Assembly: GCF_000248055.1 (NCBI RefSeq)
Contig: NZ_BAFC01000084.1
Location: 1 to 64,000 of the forward strand
DNA length: 64,000 nt
Reading direction: 5' to 3'
DNA from: Gordonia sputi NBRC 100414
GTDB taxonomy: Bacteria > Actinomycetota > Actinomycetes > Mycobacteriales > Mycobacteriaceae
Shown here: positions 8,492 through 16,453 of the stretch, in pieces
Numbering within the stretch: the stretch's first letter is position 1
Layout: each line of letters opens with the position of its first letter
The notes under the pieces: model-generated
Seen by the model: the letters and a program-made list of their open reading frames with translations, nothing else
Databases searched by the model: none
What the model was told of the DNA's origin: nothing
Translations under genes and position numbers: made by a program

Positions 8492-9238
8492 TCAGCGGAA
8501 CGTCGCGATGCCGCCTTCGCGGTCGACGAGATGGGCGTGCTCGTTGAGCGACATCACCGACGTCCCACTGCGGCCGACGAGGAGTTTGGTCACCGACGCG
8601 TTGACCATCGTGCGTGCCATCGCGGGCCAACGGTGCGGCGGCACTCCCCACAGTTCGGCGATCAGCTGTGTGATTGTGCCCGCCGACGACACCACGAGGA
8701 CGGTCTGTCCGCTGCCCGCCAACTCGGCAGCGCGCTCGCCCGCCCCGGTGACCCGTGAGCGGAATTCTGGATAGGTTTCGCCGGAGCCGGGCGGGGTGGT
8801 CGCGCCCTCGGCCTCTGCCATGCTCGTCTGGTCGATCCAGTGTGCCAGGCCCGCGTCGAGCCGCTGCTGATACGACTTCTGATCGGCGAACTCGTCTGGG
8901 GTCGCTGCGCCGACGAGCGCGGGCAGTTCGTACTCGTTCCAGGACGGGTCGACGATCGGTTCCGGTGCGGAGTCGAGGCGGGCGAGAACGCCTGCGAGTG
9001 TCTCGGTCTGCCGGGCGAGGTCGCCGCTGATCGCGGCGGTGACACCGCTGATCTGCGCGGACAGCAGGGTTCCGGTGAGGCCGGCCTGGACCCGACCCGT
9101 ATCGGTGAGGCCGGGGCCGGGGTCGCTCACGGCCGCGGCTGAGTCGTCGGTGGGCGCCATTTCGTTGGGCGCACTGTCGGCGACCCCGTACGCGGACGGG
9201 TTGGCCTGGCCATGTCGTACGAGGTAGATGACTCCCAT
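8492..9238 (-). CDS. Histidine phosphatase family protein
   Basis: A 248-residue member of the histidine phosphatase (phosphoglycerate-mutase-like) superfamily. The phosphohistidine motif is at the very N-terminus, YLVRHGQAN, with His9 the expected nucleophile; an acidic catalytic Glu is plausible in PSWNEYELPALV. The second catalytic His normally found in a VSHGG-type motif is not obvious: the corresponding strand reads VLVVSSAGTITQLIAELWG. The protein may therefore belong to a variant subgroup or have reduced activity. Substrate unknown. It is convergent with the APH-type kinase (28 bp) and divergent from the VOC gene. Confidence 0.8.
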   Translation of the reverse strand: MGVIYLVRHGQANPSAYGVADSAPNEMAPTDDSAAAVSDPGPGLTDTGRVQAGLTGTLLSAQISGVTAAISGDLARQTETLAGVLARLDSAPEPIVDPSWNEYELPALVGAATPDEFADQKSYQQRLDAGLAHWIDQTSMAEAEGATTPPGSGETYPEFRSRVTGAGERAAELAGSGQTVLVVSSAGTITQLIAELWGVPPHRWPAMARTMVNASVTKLLVGRSGTSVMSLNEHAHLVDREGGIATFR

Positions 9239-9301
9239 GCTCGTAGAGCCTATGCGGTCGAGGAACGATGACTTCCGGGCGGCGTCCGGGTCGGTCTGTG
9301 T

Positions 9302-9721
9302 ATGGCGTCAACGTTGTTCATCACGCTGCCCGTCGACGACACCGCGCGCTCGCGCAGGTTCTTCGAGAGCATCGGTTTCCGCGCCGACGAATGGTTCTGT
9401 GACGCCGGGACGGTGTGCCTCCCGATCAACGAGCGCACGATGCTGGTGCTACTTGCCGCCCGGCGGTTCGCGGGGTACTCAGCGGCGGGTCGGGGCGGGC
9501 GGTGCTCTGCGGGGACGTCGCGCGAGGTGGTCCTCGCATTCTCGGCGTCGTCTAGGCACGAAGTCGACGACATGGCCGACGCCGCGCTGGCGAACGGCGC
9601 GAGTGCGTTGCGCGAACCCGACGACCACGGCTTCACCTACAGCCGCAGCTTCTGCGATCCCGACGGCCACGCCTGGGAGATCGTGTGGATGAACCCGGGC
9701 GCGATTCCCGAGGCGGGGTGA
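9302..9721 (+). CDS. VOC (glyoxalase/bleomycin-resistance fold) family protein
   Basis: A 139-residue vicinal-oxygen-chelate protein. The paired beta-alpha-beta-beta-beta units are visible: FITLPVDDTARSRRFFESIGF at the N-terminus and VDDMADAALANGASALREPDDHGFTYSRSFCDPDGHAWEIVWM at the C-terminus, the latter with the typical DPDGHxWE end. Similar to the YaeR/PhnB-like group of unknown substrate. Its TGA stop lies within the first copy (GGTGATCTCGACAAGCTCGA) of the repeat cluster that follows. Confidence 0.85.
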   Translation: MASTLFITLPVDDTARSRRFFESIGFRADEWFCDAGTVCLPINERTMLVLLAARRFAGYSAAGRGGRCSAGTSREVVLAFSASSRHEVDDMADAALANGASALREPDDHGFTYSRSFCDPDGHAWEIVWMNPGAIPEAG

Positions 9722-10136
9722 TCTCGACAAGCTCGATCAGCGAGGAAGGCTCGATCAGCGGGGAAGGCTCGATCGGCGGGTGGGGGCGCTCGATCGGCGG
9801 GTGGGGTGTCGATCGGCGGGTGGGCACCTTTTCCCGCTGATTGAGCTGGCCGCGAGCGGAGCGAGCTGCCGAGTCGAAATCACCTGGGGTGGTCTCGACA
9901 GGCTCGACCAGCGGGTGCAGCTCGAGCAGCGGGTGCAGCTCGACCGGGTGGGGTGATCTCGACAAGCTCGATCAGCGGTGGGGGCGCTCGATCGGCGGGT
10001 GGGGCTCGATCGGCGAGTGAGGCGGTCTCGACAAGCTCGACCAGCGAGTGAGGCGCTCGATCAGCGAGTGAGGCGCTCGATCAGCGAGGAAGGCTCGACC
10101 AGCGAGTGAGGCGCTCGACCAGCGGGTAGGGCTCGA
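9722..10136. repeat. Intergenic repeat cluster between convergent genes
   Basis: No gene is supported in these 415 bases. They consist almost wholly of a mosaic of short units, GCTCGA[CT]CAGCG, GCTCGATCGGCGGGTGGG and TCTCGACAAGCTCGA[CT]CAGCG, well over ten copies at irregular spacing of about 17-30 bp, plus the 50-bp element at 9835-9884 identical to 30-79. The cluster lies between the 3' ends of the convergent VOC and sigma-factor genes and supplies the stop codons of both (TGA at 9719-9721; TGA on the minus strand at 10137-10139). The irregular spacing and absence of unique spacers rule out a CRISPR array. Confidence 0.9.
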
Positions 10137-11192
10137 TCAGCGGGGAGGGGTGGCGGGCAGGCCGAAGCGGGCGAAGTCGGTGGCCAGGTCGTCGCCGAAG
10201 AAGGCGACGACGTGCGTGACCGCAGGCGCTGCGTCGGGGCCCGTCGTGCCGAGTTCGAGAACCTGGAGGTGAAACGGGCGGTGCACGCCGTCGGGTTCGC
10301 GCATGTAGAGCCCGAAGGCGGGTTGTCCGTTGGCGACGGTGGGCAGGAGGATCTGGTCGCCCTCCTTCTCTGCTGGGCAGTTGTGCCGGATGAGCGTGCC
10401 GATCGCTGCCGGACCCTGGTACCAACCGGTGAAGGGTGGCATTTCCCAGATCGCCTTGTCGGTGAACATGTCGGCGATGGCGTCGACGTCGTACCGCTCG
10501 AACGCCGAGACATACCGTGCAAGCAGTTCACGCTTCGCGTCGTCGGTGATCTCTTCCGTCGAATCATGCTGCGGCGCAGCATTCTTGAGTTGCTCGCGGG
10601 CGCGCTGCAGCAGGCTGTTGACCGTTGCGGTGGTGACGCCGATGGTGTCGGCCACCTCGGCGGCCCGCCACTGCAGCACATCGCGCAGGATCAGTACGGC
10701 TCGCTGCCGCTCGGGTAGGTGCTGTAGCGCCGCGATGAACGCGAGGCGGATCGACTCGCGTGCACCGACGACGTAGGCGGGGTCGGCGTCGTCGCCGGGG
10801 GAGATCTCGTCGACGGCGCCCGCGTACGGCTCGAGCCAGGGGACCTCGCCGTCGGTCTCGAGTGTGTCGGTGGGGTCGAAGGCGTCGCCGCCGAGTCCTG
10901 AGGGGAGCGGCCTGCGCTGTTTACTCTGCAGTGCGGTCAGGCAGGTGTTGGTCGCGATCTTGTGCAGCCAGGTCCGTACCGATGCGCGACCGTCGAACTT
11001 GTCGTACGCGCGCCAGGCACGGAGGTAGGTGTCCTGGGTGAGGTCTTCGGCGTCGTGGTGTGAACCCATCATTCGGTAGCAATGGGCCAGGATTTCTCGG
11101 CGCAACGGCTCGGTCGCGGCGTGAAATTCGGAGTCGCTCGAAGTCGACGGCTCAGCGGAAAGATGCGCAGTGGTGGCGGTCTGCGGAGGCAT
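10137..11192 (-). CDS. sigG: ECF RNA polymerase sigma factor, SigG-type, with NTF2/SnoaL-like C-terminal domain
   Basis: A 351-residue group-4 sigma factor. Region 2 is seen in REILAHCYRMMGSHHDAEDLTQDTYLRAWRAYDKFDG (about residues 30-70), region 4 in ALQHLPERQRAVLILRDVLQWRAAEVADTIGVTTATVNSLLQRAREQL (about 165-212), and a SnoaL-like domain follows (ELLARYVSAFERYDVDAIADMFTDKAIWEMPPFTGWYQG). This three-part layout and the sequence match mycobacterial SigG (Rv0182c) closely; SigJ and ECF41 factors share the layout but less sequence. The SnoaL domain in such factors tunes activity in place of an anti-sigma factor. ATG at 11192 (MPPQTATT) is preferred over an in-frame TTG at 11222. The stop codon is inside the neighbouring repeat cluster. 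Confidence 0.88.
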   Translation of the reverse strand: MPPQTATTAHLSAEPSTSSDSEFHAATEPLRREILAHCYRMMGSHHDAEDLTQDTYLRAWRAYDKFDGRASVRTWLHKIATNTCLTALQSKQRRPLPSGLGGDAFDPTDTLETDGEVPWLEPYAGAVDEISPGDDADPAYVVGARESIRLAFIAALQHLPERQRAVLILRDVLQWRAAEVADTIGVTTATVNSLLQRAREQLKNAAPQHDSTEEITDDAKRELLARYVSAFERYDVDAIADMFTDKAIWEMPPFTGWYQGPAAIGTLIRHNCPAEKEGDQILLPTVANGQPAFGLYMREPDGVHRPFHLQVLELGTTGPDAAPAVTHVVAFFGDDLATDFARFGLPATPPR

Positions 11193-11747
11193 GTGATCCA
11201 GGTTACGACAGGGCACCGACAAGCTCTACGGTTGCGCACGCTCGATGGATGCGCAGGTCGAGTACTCCTGTGGGCCGACGGAGGACCCCGAGTTTTGCGC
11301 GCGGTGCGTATAACCCGCGACGCCGCGCCGTCGGCAGCCTATTCTCGCCGGTGGACGCCTCTGCCGGGCGCGCGAAGTGGTCTGTGACCTGCGGCAAGGG
11401 ATGCGCAAGGGAGTTGCGGGCCGCTGCGATCAGTTGCTAGCTTCGTGCTCATGACGAGCGAGCACGACCGCGCCCTGGCGCAGATCTCAGAGGTGACCTA
11501 CGTGATCACCGCTCTGGGTTGTCGTCTGCCGTTCGCCCGTGTGCTGTGTTGTCGCCGAATGCGTTGATCCGAGTTCTTCACTCTTCACCTTCCGCATTCC
11601 ACGCGAATCCCCGCGATCGTCGTCGACCGCCTGCCATGAAGTCCGGTTCCGGCCGCTGACGCCATCGCGCGCGGCGCCCACGATGCTGTGCGCCCCGGAT
11701 TCGCTGCACCGACACCGCTGCTGCACCGACACCTAGGACACCCACTC
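11193..11747. other. 555-bp intergenic region between sigG and the ROK gene
   Basis: This divergent promoter region is unusually long for the window. The only reading frame that looks deliberate is a 38-codon one at 11451-11567, listed separately. The rest has no recognisable domain, repeat or terminator. Promoters for both sigG and the ROK regulator should lie here, but I cannot assign -35/-10 elements with confidence. Confidence 0.6.
11451..11567 (+). CDS. Possible small ORF / leader peptide (38 codons)
   Basis: ATG at 11451 opens a 38-codon frame that ends at a TGA at 11565-11567, 180 bp before the ROK-family start. The peptide is basic and Cys-containing at its end (LCCRRMR just before the stop). 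The position before a regulator and the Cys-Cys and Arg-Arg pairs next to the stop recall leader peptides used for attenuation, but I recognise no family and see no strong ribosome-binding site. It may be chance. Confidence 0.2.
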   Translation: MTSEHDRALAQISEVTYVITALGCRLPFARVLCCRRMR

Positions 11748-13064
11748 ATGACCGCAACCGTTGATCAGCCCATCCGCACAGCTACGCTTTCCTCACCGGT
11801 CCGACGGCCGGCCGCACGTCCGATCCCACGCAGGTCGACGCCGCGACCGACGCCTGTTCCCGGGCTCGAACCACGTAGTGCCAGGAGAGGGGGGCGGCCG
11901 ATTCAGATCGCGACACCGCGCCTCGAGCTCTCCGACAAACCCGCAGCGCTCGTGTTGCGCACCGCTCGACTCTCCGGCCCGATCTTCCGCGACGACGCCG
12001 CGGAGGCAACCGGACTGTCCATCTCGACGGTGAACCGCCAGGTCGGCGCGCTGTTGAAGGCGGGGCTCCTGCGTGAACGCGCCGACCTCGCGCCGGCCGG
12101 TGCCATCGGACGTCCGCGCCTGCCATTCGAAATCAACGTGACCGACTTCCTGACCCTCGGTATCCACATCGGATACAAGGTCACCTCGATCACGACCCAC
12201 GACCTGTTGCATCGCGTCGTCGGAGCCATCCAGATCCCGACGCCGATCGCCGAGACCCCCGAGCAGACGCTGACCGCCATCGGCGACAGCGCACGACGCT
12301 TCGTCGGACGCTGGTCGAATCGTCGAGTGCTGTGGGCCGGTGTCGCGATCGGTGGCCGCGTCGCCGAAGGGGGCTTCGTCGACCATCCGCGTCTCGGCTG
12401 GACGGATGCCCCGGTGGGCAACATCATCGCCGAAGCCGTCGGCCTGCCCGTGTCGGTGGCGTCGCACGTCGAGGCGATGGCCGCCGCCGAGCTCGTGGTG
12501 AACCCCAGCGACAAGCGCTCGAGCTTCCTCTACTTCTACGCACGTGAGATGGTCGGCATCGCGTTCAGCGTCGACGGCGCCGTGCACACACCTACCGCGG
12601 GCCCGCCGGTGATCGGGCACTTCCCGACCGGTGCGACCACCCTGCTCGACCCGCAGCACACCGGTCGCCTCGAGCCGACCGCCAGCGACACCGGCGTTGT
12701 CGAGGCGGCGCTCGCACTCGGACTCGACGTCGTCGACATCGAGGGCGTGCACGCGCTCGCCCGTGGCGGTGACGCGACCGCTCGCGCACTCCTCGAAGAG
12801 CGCGCGACGGTCCTCGGGCGTGCGGTGGCGCTGATGGCCGACATCTTCAACCCCGACCACATCATCCTCGGCGGGCAGGCGTTCACCGACAACCCGTCGA
12901 CGCTGCCGCTGGTTGCCGCAGCGATCCGCGAGACCTCGGTATCGCCCAAACGCGATGTGCGCGTGTCCCATTCGGGTGTGACGGTGCAGCAGCAGGCGGC
13001 GGGGGCCGTCTCGCTCGACGCCGTCTACGGCGATCCGCTCGAGGCGCTCGCCGCGACGGCATAA
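11748..13064 (+). CDS. ROK-family transcriptional regulator
   Basis: A 438-residue ROK (repressor, ORF, kinase) protein of the NagC/XylR type. An N-terminal winged helix-turn-helix is visible at about residues 75-120 (GPIFRDDAAEATGLSISTVNRQVGALLKAGLLRE), followed by the actin-like ROK domain with LGIHIGYKVTSITTHDLL and VAIGGRVAEGG. The usual sugar-kinase zinc cluster C-x-C-G-x-x-G-C is absent: the equivalent region reads PPVIGHFPTGATTLLDPQHTG. It is therefore probably a regulator without kinase activity. ATG at 11748 follows AGGA by about eight bases; the open frame upstream to 11688 looks non-coding. A strong hairpin terminator follows the stop. Confidence 0.85.
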   Translation: MTATVDQPIRTATLSSPVRRPAARPIPRRSTPRPTPVPGLEPRSARRGGRPIQIATPRLELSDKPAALVLRTARLSGPIFRDDAAEATGLSISTVNRQVGALLKAGLLRERADLAPAGAIGRPRLPFEINVTDFLTLGIHIGYKVTSITTHDLLHRVVGAIQIPTPIAETPEQTLTAIGDSARRFVGRWSNRRVLWAGVAIGGRVAEGGFVDHPRLGWTDAPVGNIIAEAVGLPVSVASHVEAMAAAELVVNPSDKRSSFLYFYAREMVGIAFSVDGAVHTPTAGPPVIGHFPTGATTLLDPQHTGRLEPTASDTGVVEAALALGLDVVDIEGVHALARGGDATARALLEERATVLGRAVALMADIFNPDHIILGGQAFTDNPSTLPLVAAAIRETSVSPKRDVRVSHSGVTVQQQAAGAVSLDAVYGDPLEALAATA

Positions 13065-13068
13065 GGAG

Positions 13069-13100
13069 GCTCGCCGGCGCGGCGTGCGCCGGCGAGCTTT
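13069..13100 (+). terminator. Rho-independent-type terminator after the ROK gene
   Basis: A perfect 12-bp stem, GCTCGCCGGCGC (13069-13080) with GCGCCGGCGAGC (13086-13097), encloses a 5-base loop and is followed by TTTGCGTT. It begins five bases after the ROK stop codon and ends before the convergent ABC permease stop at 13111. The T-rich side favours the + strand transcript; it may slow transcription from the other side too. Confidence 0.8.
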
Positions 13101-13110
13101 GCGTTGATGC

Positions 13111-13959
13111 TCAGTCCGTGGTGCGGCGCGCGTAGTTGCGCAGCGCGAACGGCATGAACAGCAGTGTGAGCACGACGGCCCAGATGAGCGTCGACAACTC
13201 CGGGTAGCGCAGTGGGAGTGCGGCGTCGGCTCCCGCGGCGGGTCCGTTGCCCCAGAGCACACGCATCGCCTGGATGAGTGACGAGATGGGGTTCCACTCG
13301 GCGATGGTCCGCAGCCACGGCTGCATCGCCTGGGTGGGCACGAACGCGTTGGAGACGAACGTCAGCGGGAACAGCACGGAGAACATGAACCCGTTGACCG
13401 CTTCGACCGACCGCAGCCACGAACCGATCATCACGCCGAACCAGATCATCGCGAATCCGAACACCAGCACCAGGATGAAGCCGAGCGTTCCTTCCCACAC
13501 CGACGTGGTGATCCGCCAGCCGATGATGACGCCCGTCAGTGCCATCACGACGATGCCGATCGACGAGTGCAGCAGACTCGCGATGCTGCGTCCGATCAGC
13601 ACTGCCGACCGTCGGATGGGGAGCGACCGGAAACGGTCGATGATGCCCTTCTCGATGTCGGCGGTGATACCGGTGGCGACGATGAACGCGGTGAACACGA
13701 TCGTCTGACCCATGATGCCCGGCAGTAGGTACTGCTTGTAGTTGATCGCCGGGTTGCCCGCGCTGATCGCCGGTCCGAAGACGTAGGCGAACAGCACGAC
13801 GAACATGATCGGCTGGATCGTCACGTCGGAGAGCATCTCCGGCATGCGTCGAGTGTGGATCATGTTGCGCTTCACCATGATCCACGCCTGTTGCCAGACG
13901 TTCGTCGGGTGGATCGGTGGGCGTTCGACCAGTTGCGATGTCATCGATGTGGTGCTCAT
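13111..13959 (-). CDS. ABC-2 type transporter permease (DrrB-like)
   Basis: A 282-residue integral membrane permease of the ABC-2 exporter family. Six hydrophobic segments can be followed from IQPIMFVVLFAYVFG to TLIWAVVLTLLFMPFALRNYARR; the ABC-2 signature region is FIVATGITADIEKGIIDRFRSLPIRRSAVLIGR (about residues 90-122), as in DrrB of daunorubicin exporters. ATG at 13959 overlaps the stop of the ATPase gene by four bases, so the two are translationally coupled and form one exporter. Substrate is unknown: a hydrophobic drug-like compound or an envelope lipid is typical. Confidence 0.9.
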   Translation of the reverse strand: MSTTSMTSQLVERPPIHPTNVWQQAWIMVKRNMIHTRRMPEMLSDVTIQPIMFVVLFAYVFGPAISAGNPAINYKQYLLPGIMGQTIVFTAFIVATGITADIEKGIIDRFRSLPIRRSAVLIGRSIASLLHSSIGIVVMALTGVIIGWRITTSVWEGTLGFILVLVFGFAMIWFGVMIGSWLRSVEAVNGFMFSVLFPLTFVSNAFVPTQAMQPWLRTIAEWNPISSLIQAMRVLWGNGPAAGADAALPLRYPELSTLIWAVVLTLLFMPFALRNYARRTTD

Positions 13960-15017
13960 CGGGTGTCTCCGCTCGAGGTGGGGGCGTTGTCGGTGCCGGC
14001 GTCGGCATCGTCGTCTGTGGTGGTCTCGGCGCGGTGGCCGGTGAGGGAGAGGAAGACGTCGTCGAGGCTCGGTCGGGCGAGTCCGATGTCGTCGACGGTG
14101 ATCCCCGATTCGTCGAACCAGGCCGCGATGCGGGTGAGGTCGGCGAGGCCGGAAGCCGACGAGGTCAGTGTGCGGGCGGTCTCGTCGACGAACACATCTC
14201 CGCCGTTGCGGCGCAACAGTTCTTGCGCCGCGGGCAGTGACGCGGCGTCGGACACGGTGATGACCACGCTTGCCGCGCCCGCACGTTCTTTGAGTTGCAG
14301 CGGGGTGCCCTCGGCGATGACCCGACCCTTGTCGATGACGACGATGTTGTCGGCCAGTTGGTCGGCTTCCTCGAGATACTGCGTGGTCAGCACCAACGTG
14401 GTGCCGCCCGCGACCAGGCGTCGCAGGACATCCCACAGTTCGGCGCGGCTGCGCGGGTCGAGGCCGGTCGTCGGCTCGTCGAGGAACAGCACCGGGGGTG
14501 CGGCAAGCAGGCTGACGGCGAGGTCGAGACGTCGGCGCATGCCGCCGGAGTAGGCGCGGACCTGTTTGTCGGCGGCGTCGGTCAGCGAGAACTGTTCGAG
14601 GAGTTCGTCGGTTCGTGCGGCCAACGCCTTTCGGGTGATGCCGTACAGGCCGCCGACCATCCGCAGATTCTCGCGGCCGGTGAGGATCTCGTCGACCGTG
14701 GCGGCCTGACCGGTGAGCCCCATGTTGCGGCGCACCATTTCGGGGTCGGTCCGGACGTCGAATCCGGCGATGCGGGCGGTTCCGCTCGTCGGAAGCGAGA
14801 GTGTGGTCATCATCCGCACGATCGTCGTCTTGCCTGCGCCGTTGGGACCGAGCAGACCGAGAACCGAGCCCGTGGGCACGTTGAAGCTGACGTCGTCGAC
14901 GGCGGTGAAGTCGCCGAAGCGTTTGACGAGGTTGGTGGCCTCGACGGCGAGGTCGAGGACGGTGTCGGGTGGGCCGGGTGTGTGGCCTGCGGTGGTGGGT
15001 GGCGCTGGCTGGCTCAT
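13956..15017 (-). CDS. ABC transporter ATP-binding protein (DrrA-like)
   Basis: A 353-residue ATPase partner of the ABC-2 permease. Walker A is GPNGAGKTT (about residues 56-64), the signature YSGGMRRRLDLAVSL lies near 155-169 and Walker B VLFLDEPTTGLD near 175-186, followed by the H-loop-equivalent TTQYLEEADQLADN, all characteristic of the DrrA subfamily where the H-loop His is replaced by Gln. A C-terminal DrrA regulatory domain of about 110 residues follows, ending in a D/T-rich tail. First gene of the two-gene exporter operon; divergent from the TOBE regulator at 15188 across 170 bp. Confidence 0.92.
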   Translation of the reverse strand: MSQPAPPTTAGHTPGPPDTVLDLAVEATNLVKRFGDFTAVDDVSFNVPTGSVLGLLGPNGAGKTTIVRMMTTLSLPTSGTARIAGFDVRTDPEMVRRNMGLTGQAATVDEILTGRENLRMVGGLYGITRKALAARTDELLEQFSLTDAADKQVRAYSGGMRRRLDLAVSLLAAPPVLFLDEPTTGLDPRSRAELWDVLRRLVAGGTTLVLTTQYLEEADQLADNIVVIDKGRVIAEGTPLQLKERAGAASVVITVSDAASLPAAQELLRRNGGDVFVDETARTLTSSASGLADLTRIAAWFDESGITVDDIGLARPSLDDVFLSLTGHRAETTTDDDADAGTDNAPTSSGDTR

Positions 15018-15187
15018 GGTTCCTCACGGTATCGGGCGAGTCGGACATCGGCGACTGAGTTTCGGGGGCCGGGTGGTGTGAACGGAGTACAGGTGTCGAC
15101 TCGTGACCGGCCGAGAATTCATCGGTGGACCCGCACATACGTCGATCAACAGCCCACTTCTCCGCGACTGCGGTTAAACTCGCTCGG

Positions 15188-15592
15188 GTGACGGCGATCA
15201 AAGTACGCGATGCCGCGACGCTTCTCGGGGTTAGCGACGACACCGTTCGACGCTGGCTGGCCTCCGGCGAGCTCGAGCCGGGTGGCGGCGAAGCAGTCGC
15301 GACCGTCGACGGCGTCGGTCTCGCAGCGCTTGCGCGTCGCCGGTCGCGCGTCCCCGACGACGACGGCACCGGGGTGCTGCGATCGGCGCGTAACAGGTTC
15401 ACCGGACTGGTGACGGACCTGGTCGTCGACACCGTGATGGCTCAGGTGACTCTGCAGTGCGGGCCGTTCGAGGTCACATCGCTGATGAGTGCCGAAGCCG
15501 CGCGAGAACTCCGACTCGAACCCGGCGTCGTCGCGACCGCGGTGGTCAAGGCGACGACGGTGATCGTCGAACGTCCTGATCCGAACAAGTGA
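15188..15592 (+). CDS. Molybdenum-pterin/molybdate-binding TOBE protein with MerR-like HTH
   Basis: A 134-residue protein with an N-terminal helix-turn-helix (IKVRDAATLLGVSDDTVRRWLASGELEPG, residues 3-31) joined to a C-terminal TOBE/Mop molybdate-binding domain (ARNRFTGLVTDLVVDTVMAQVTLQCGPFEVTSLMSAEAARELRLEPGVVATAVVKATTVIVERP). It is placed directly before modABC, with its TGA overlapping a GTG that could start modA. It therefore most likely binds molybdate and controls the mod operon, a functional counterpart of ModE with a different DNA-binding domain. GTG at 15188 is chosen because the HTH starts immediately after it; the frame is open further upstream. Confidence 0.85.
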   Translation: MTAIKVRDAATLLGVSDDTVRRWLASGELEPGGGEAVATVDGVGLAALARRRSRVPDDDGTGVLRSARNRFTGLVTDLVVDTVMAQVTLQCGPFEVTSLMSAEAARELRLEPGVVATAVVKATTVIVERPDPNK

Positions 15593-15612
15593 CCCGCGTG
15601 CGCGGGAGAGAA

Positions 15613-16446
15613 GTGAGAACTGCTGTGTCATCGCGTGCTGGGTCGTCTCGTCCTGTACCGGTTCGTCGTCTGCTGGCCGTCTGCGCGGCGCTCATCGCCG
15701 TGATCGCCGCCGTCGCCGGATGTTCGTCGGACAGTGATTCGTCGAGCGGTGCTTCTTCGAGTACCGACGGGCAGAAGGTAACTCTCAACGTGTACGCGGC
15801 AGCGTCATTGAAGAACACCTTCACCGAGCTGGCCGACGCTTTCGAGAAGGCACACTCCGACGTCGACGTGAAGCTCAGCTTCGCGGGGTCGTCGGCGTTG
15901 GTCACCCAGATCAACCAGGGTGCTGACGCCGACGTGATCGCCACCGCGGATGAACGGACGATGCAGAAACTCGGCGACAAGGCGGTCGACCCGGCCATCT
16001 TCGCCACCAACACACTGGTGATCGCCACGGCGCCGGGAAATCCCAAGCAGATCAACGGATTCGCGAGTCTGAAGAATGCCGACGTGAAGACGGTCGTCTG
16101 TGCGCCGGAGGTCCCGTGCGGGGCGGCGACGGTGACGGTCGAGAAGAACACGGGCGTCGAGTTGTCTCCGGTGAGCCAGGAAACGTCGGTGACCTCCGTG
16201 CTCACCAAGGTCACCTCAGGCGAGGCCGACGCCGGTCTGGTCTATGTGACAGACGCGAAGTCGGCGGGCAACAAGGTCTCCACCGTCGACGACCCGGCGT
16301 TCGCCAAGGTGGTCAACAAGTATCCGATCGCAACGGTCAAGGGCACCAAGCATGCCGAGCAGGCGGCACAGTTCAAAGACATGGTGACGGGTCAGACCGG
16401 GCAGGAGATCTTGGCTGCCGCAGGCTTCAAGCCCGCGAGCTCCTGA
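15613..16446 (+). CDS. modA: Molybdate ABC transporter substrate-binding lipoprotein ModA
   Basis: A 277-residue periplasmic-type binding protein that captures molybdate (and usually tungstate) outside the membrane. A lipoprotein signal sequence ends in the lipobox AVAGC (the Cys about residue 37), followed by a Ser-rich linker. The mature part begins VTLNVYAAASLKNTFTELADAFEKAHSDVDVKLSFAGSSALVTQINQGADADVIATAD, the ModA family start with the anion-binding Ser residues (AASL, GSSA). GTG at 15613 is preceded by GGGAGAG; GTG at 15589, overlapping the regulator stop, is the alternative. First transport gene of the mod operon. Confidence 0.92.
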   Translation: MRTAVSSRAGSSRPVPVRRLLAVCAALIAVIAAVAGCSSDSDSSSGASSSTDGQKVTLNVYAAASLKNTFTELADAFEKAHSDVDVKLSFAGSSALVTQINQGADADVIATADERTMQKLGDKAVDPAIFATNTLVIATAPGNPKQINGFASLKNADVKTVVCAPEVPCGAATVTVEKNTGVELSPVSQETSVTSVLTKVTSGEADAGLVYVTDAKSAGNKVSTVDDPAFAKVVNKYPIATVKGTKHAEQAAQFKDMVTGQTGQEILAAAGFKPASS

Positions 16447-16453
16447 GTAAGTC

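Noticed and set aside
9722..10136. Regularly recurring short units resembling a CRISPR array
   Set aside because: Spacing is irregular, units are 12-20 bp, the intervening bases are not unique spacers, and no cas genes are present.
13960..15432. Upstream extension of the ABC permease frame to 15432
   Set aside because: The extension lies antiphase over the intact ABC ATPase gene and is Arg/Pro/His-rich noise; the permease starts at 13959, coupled to the ATPase stop.
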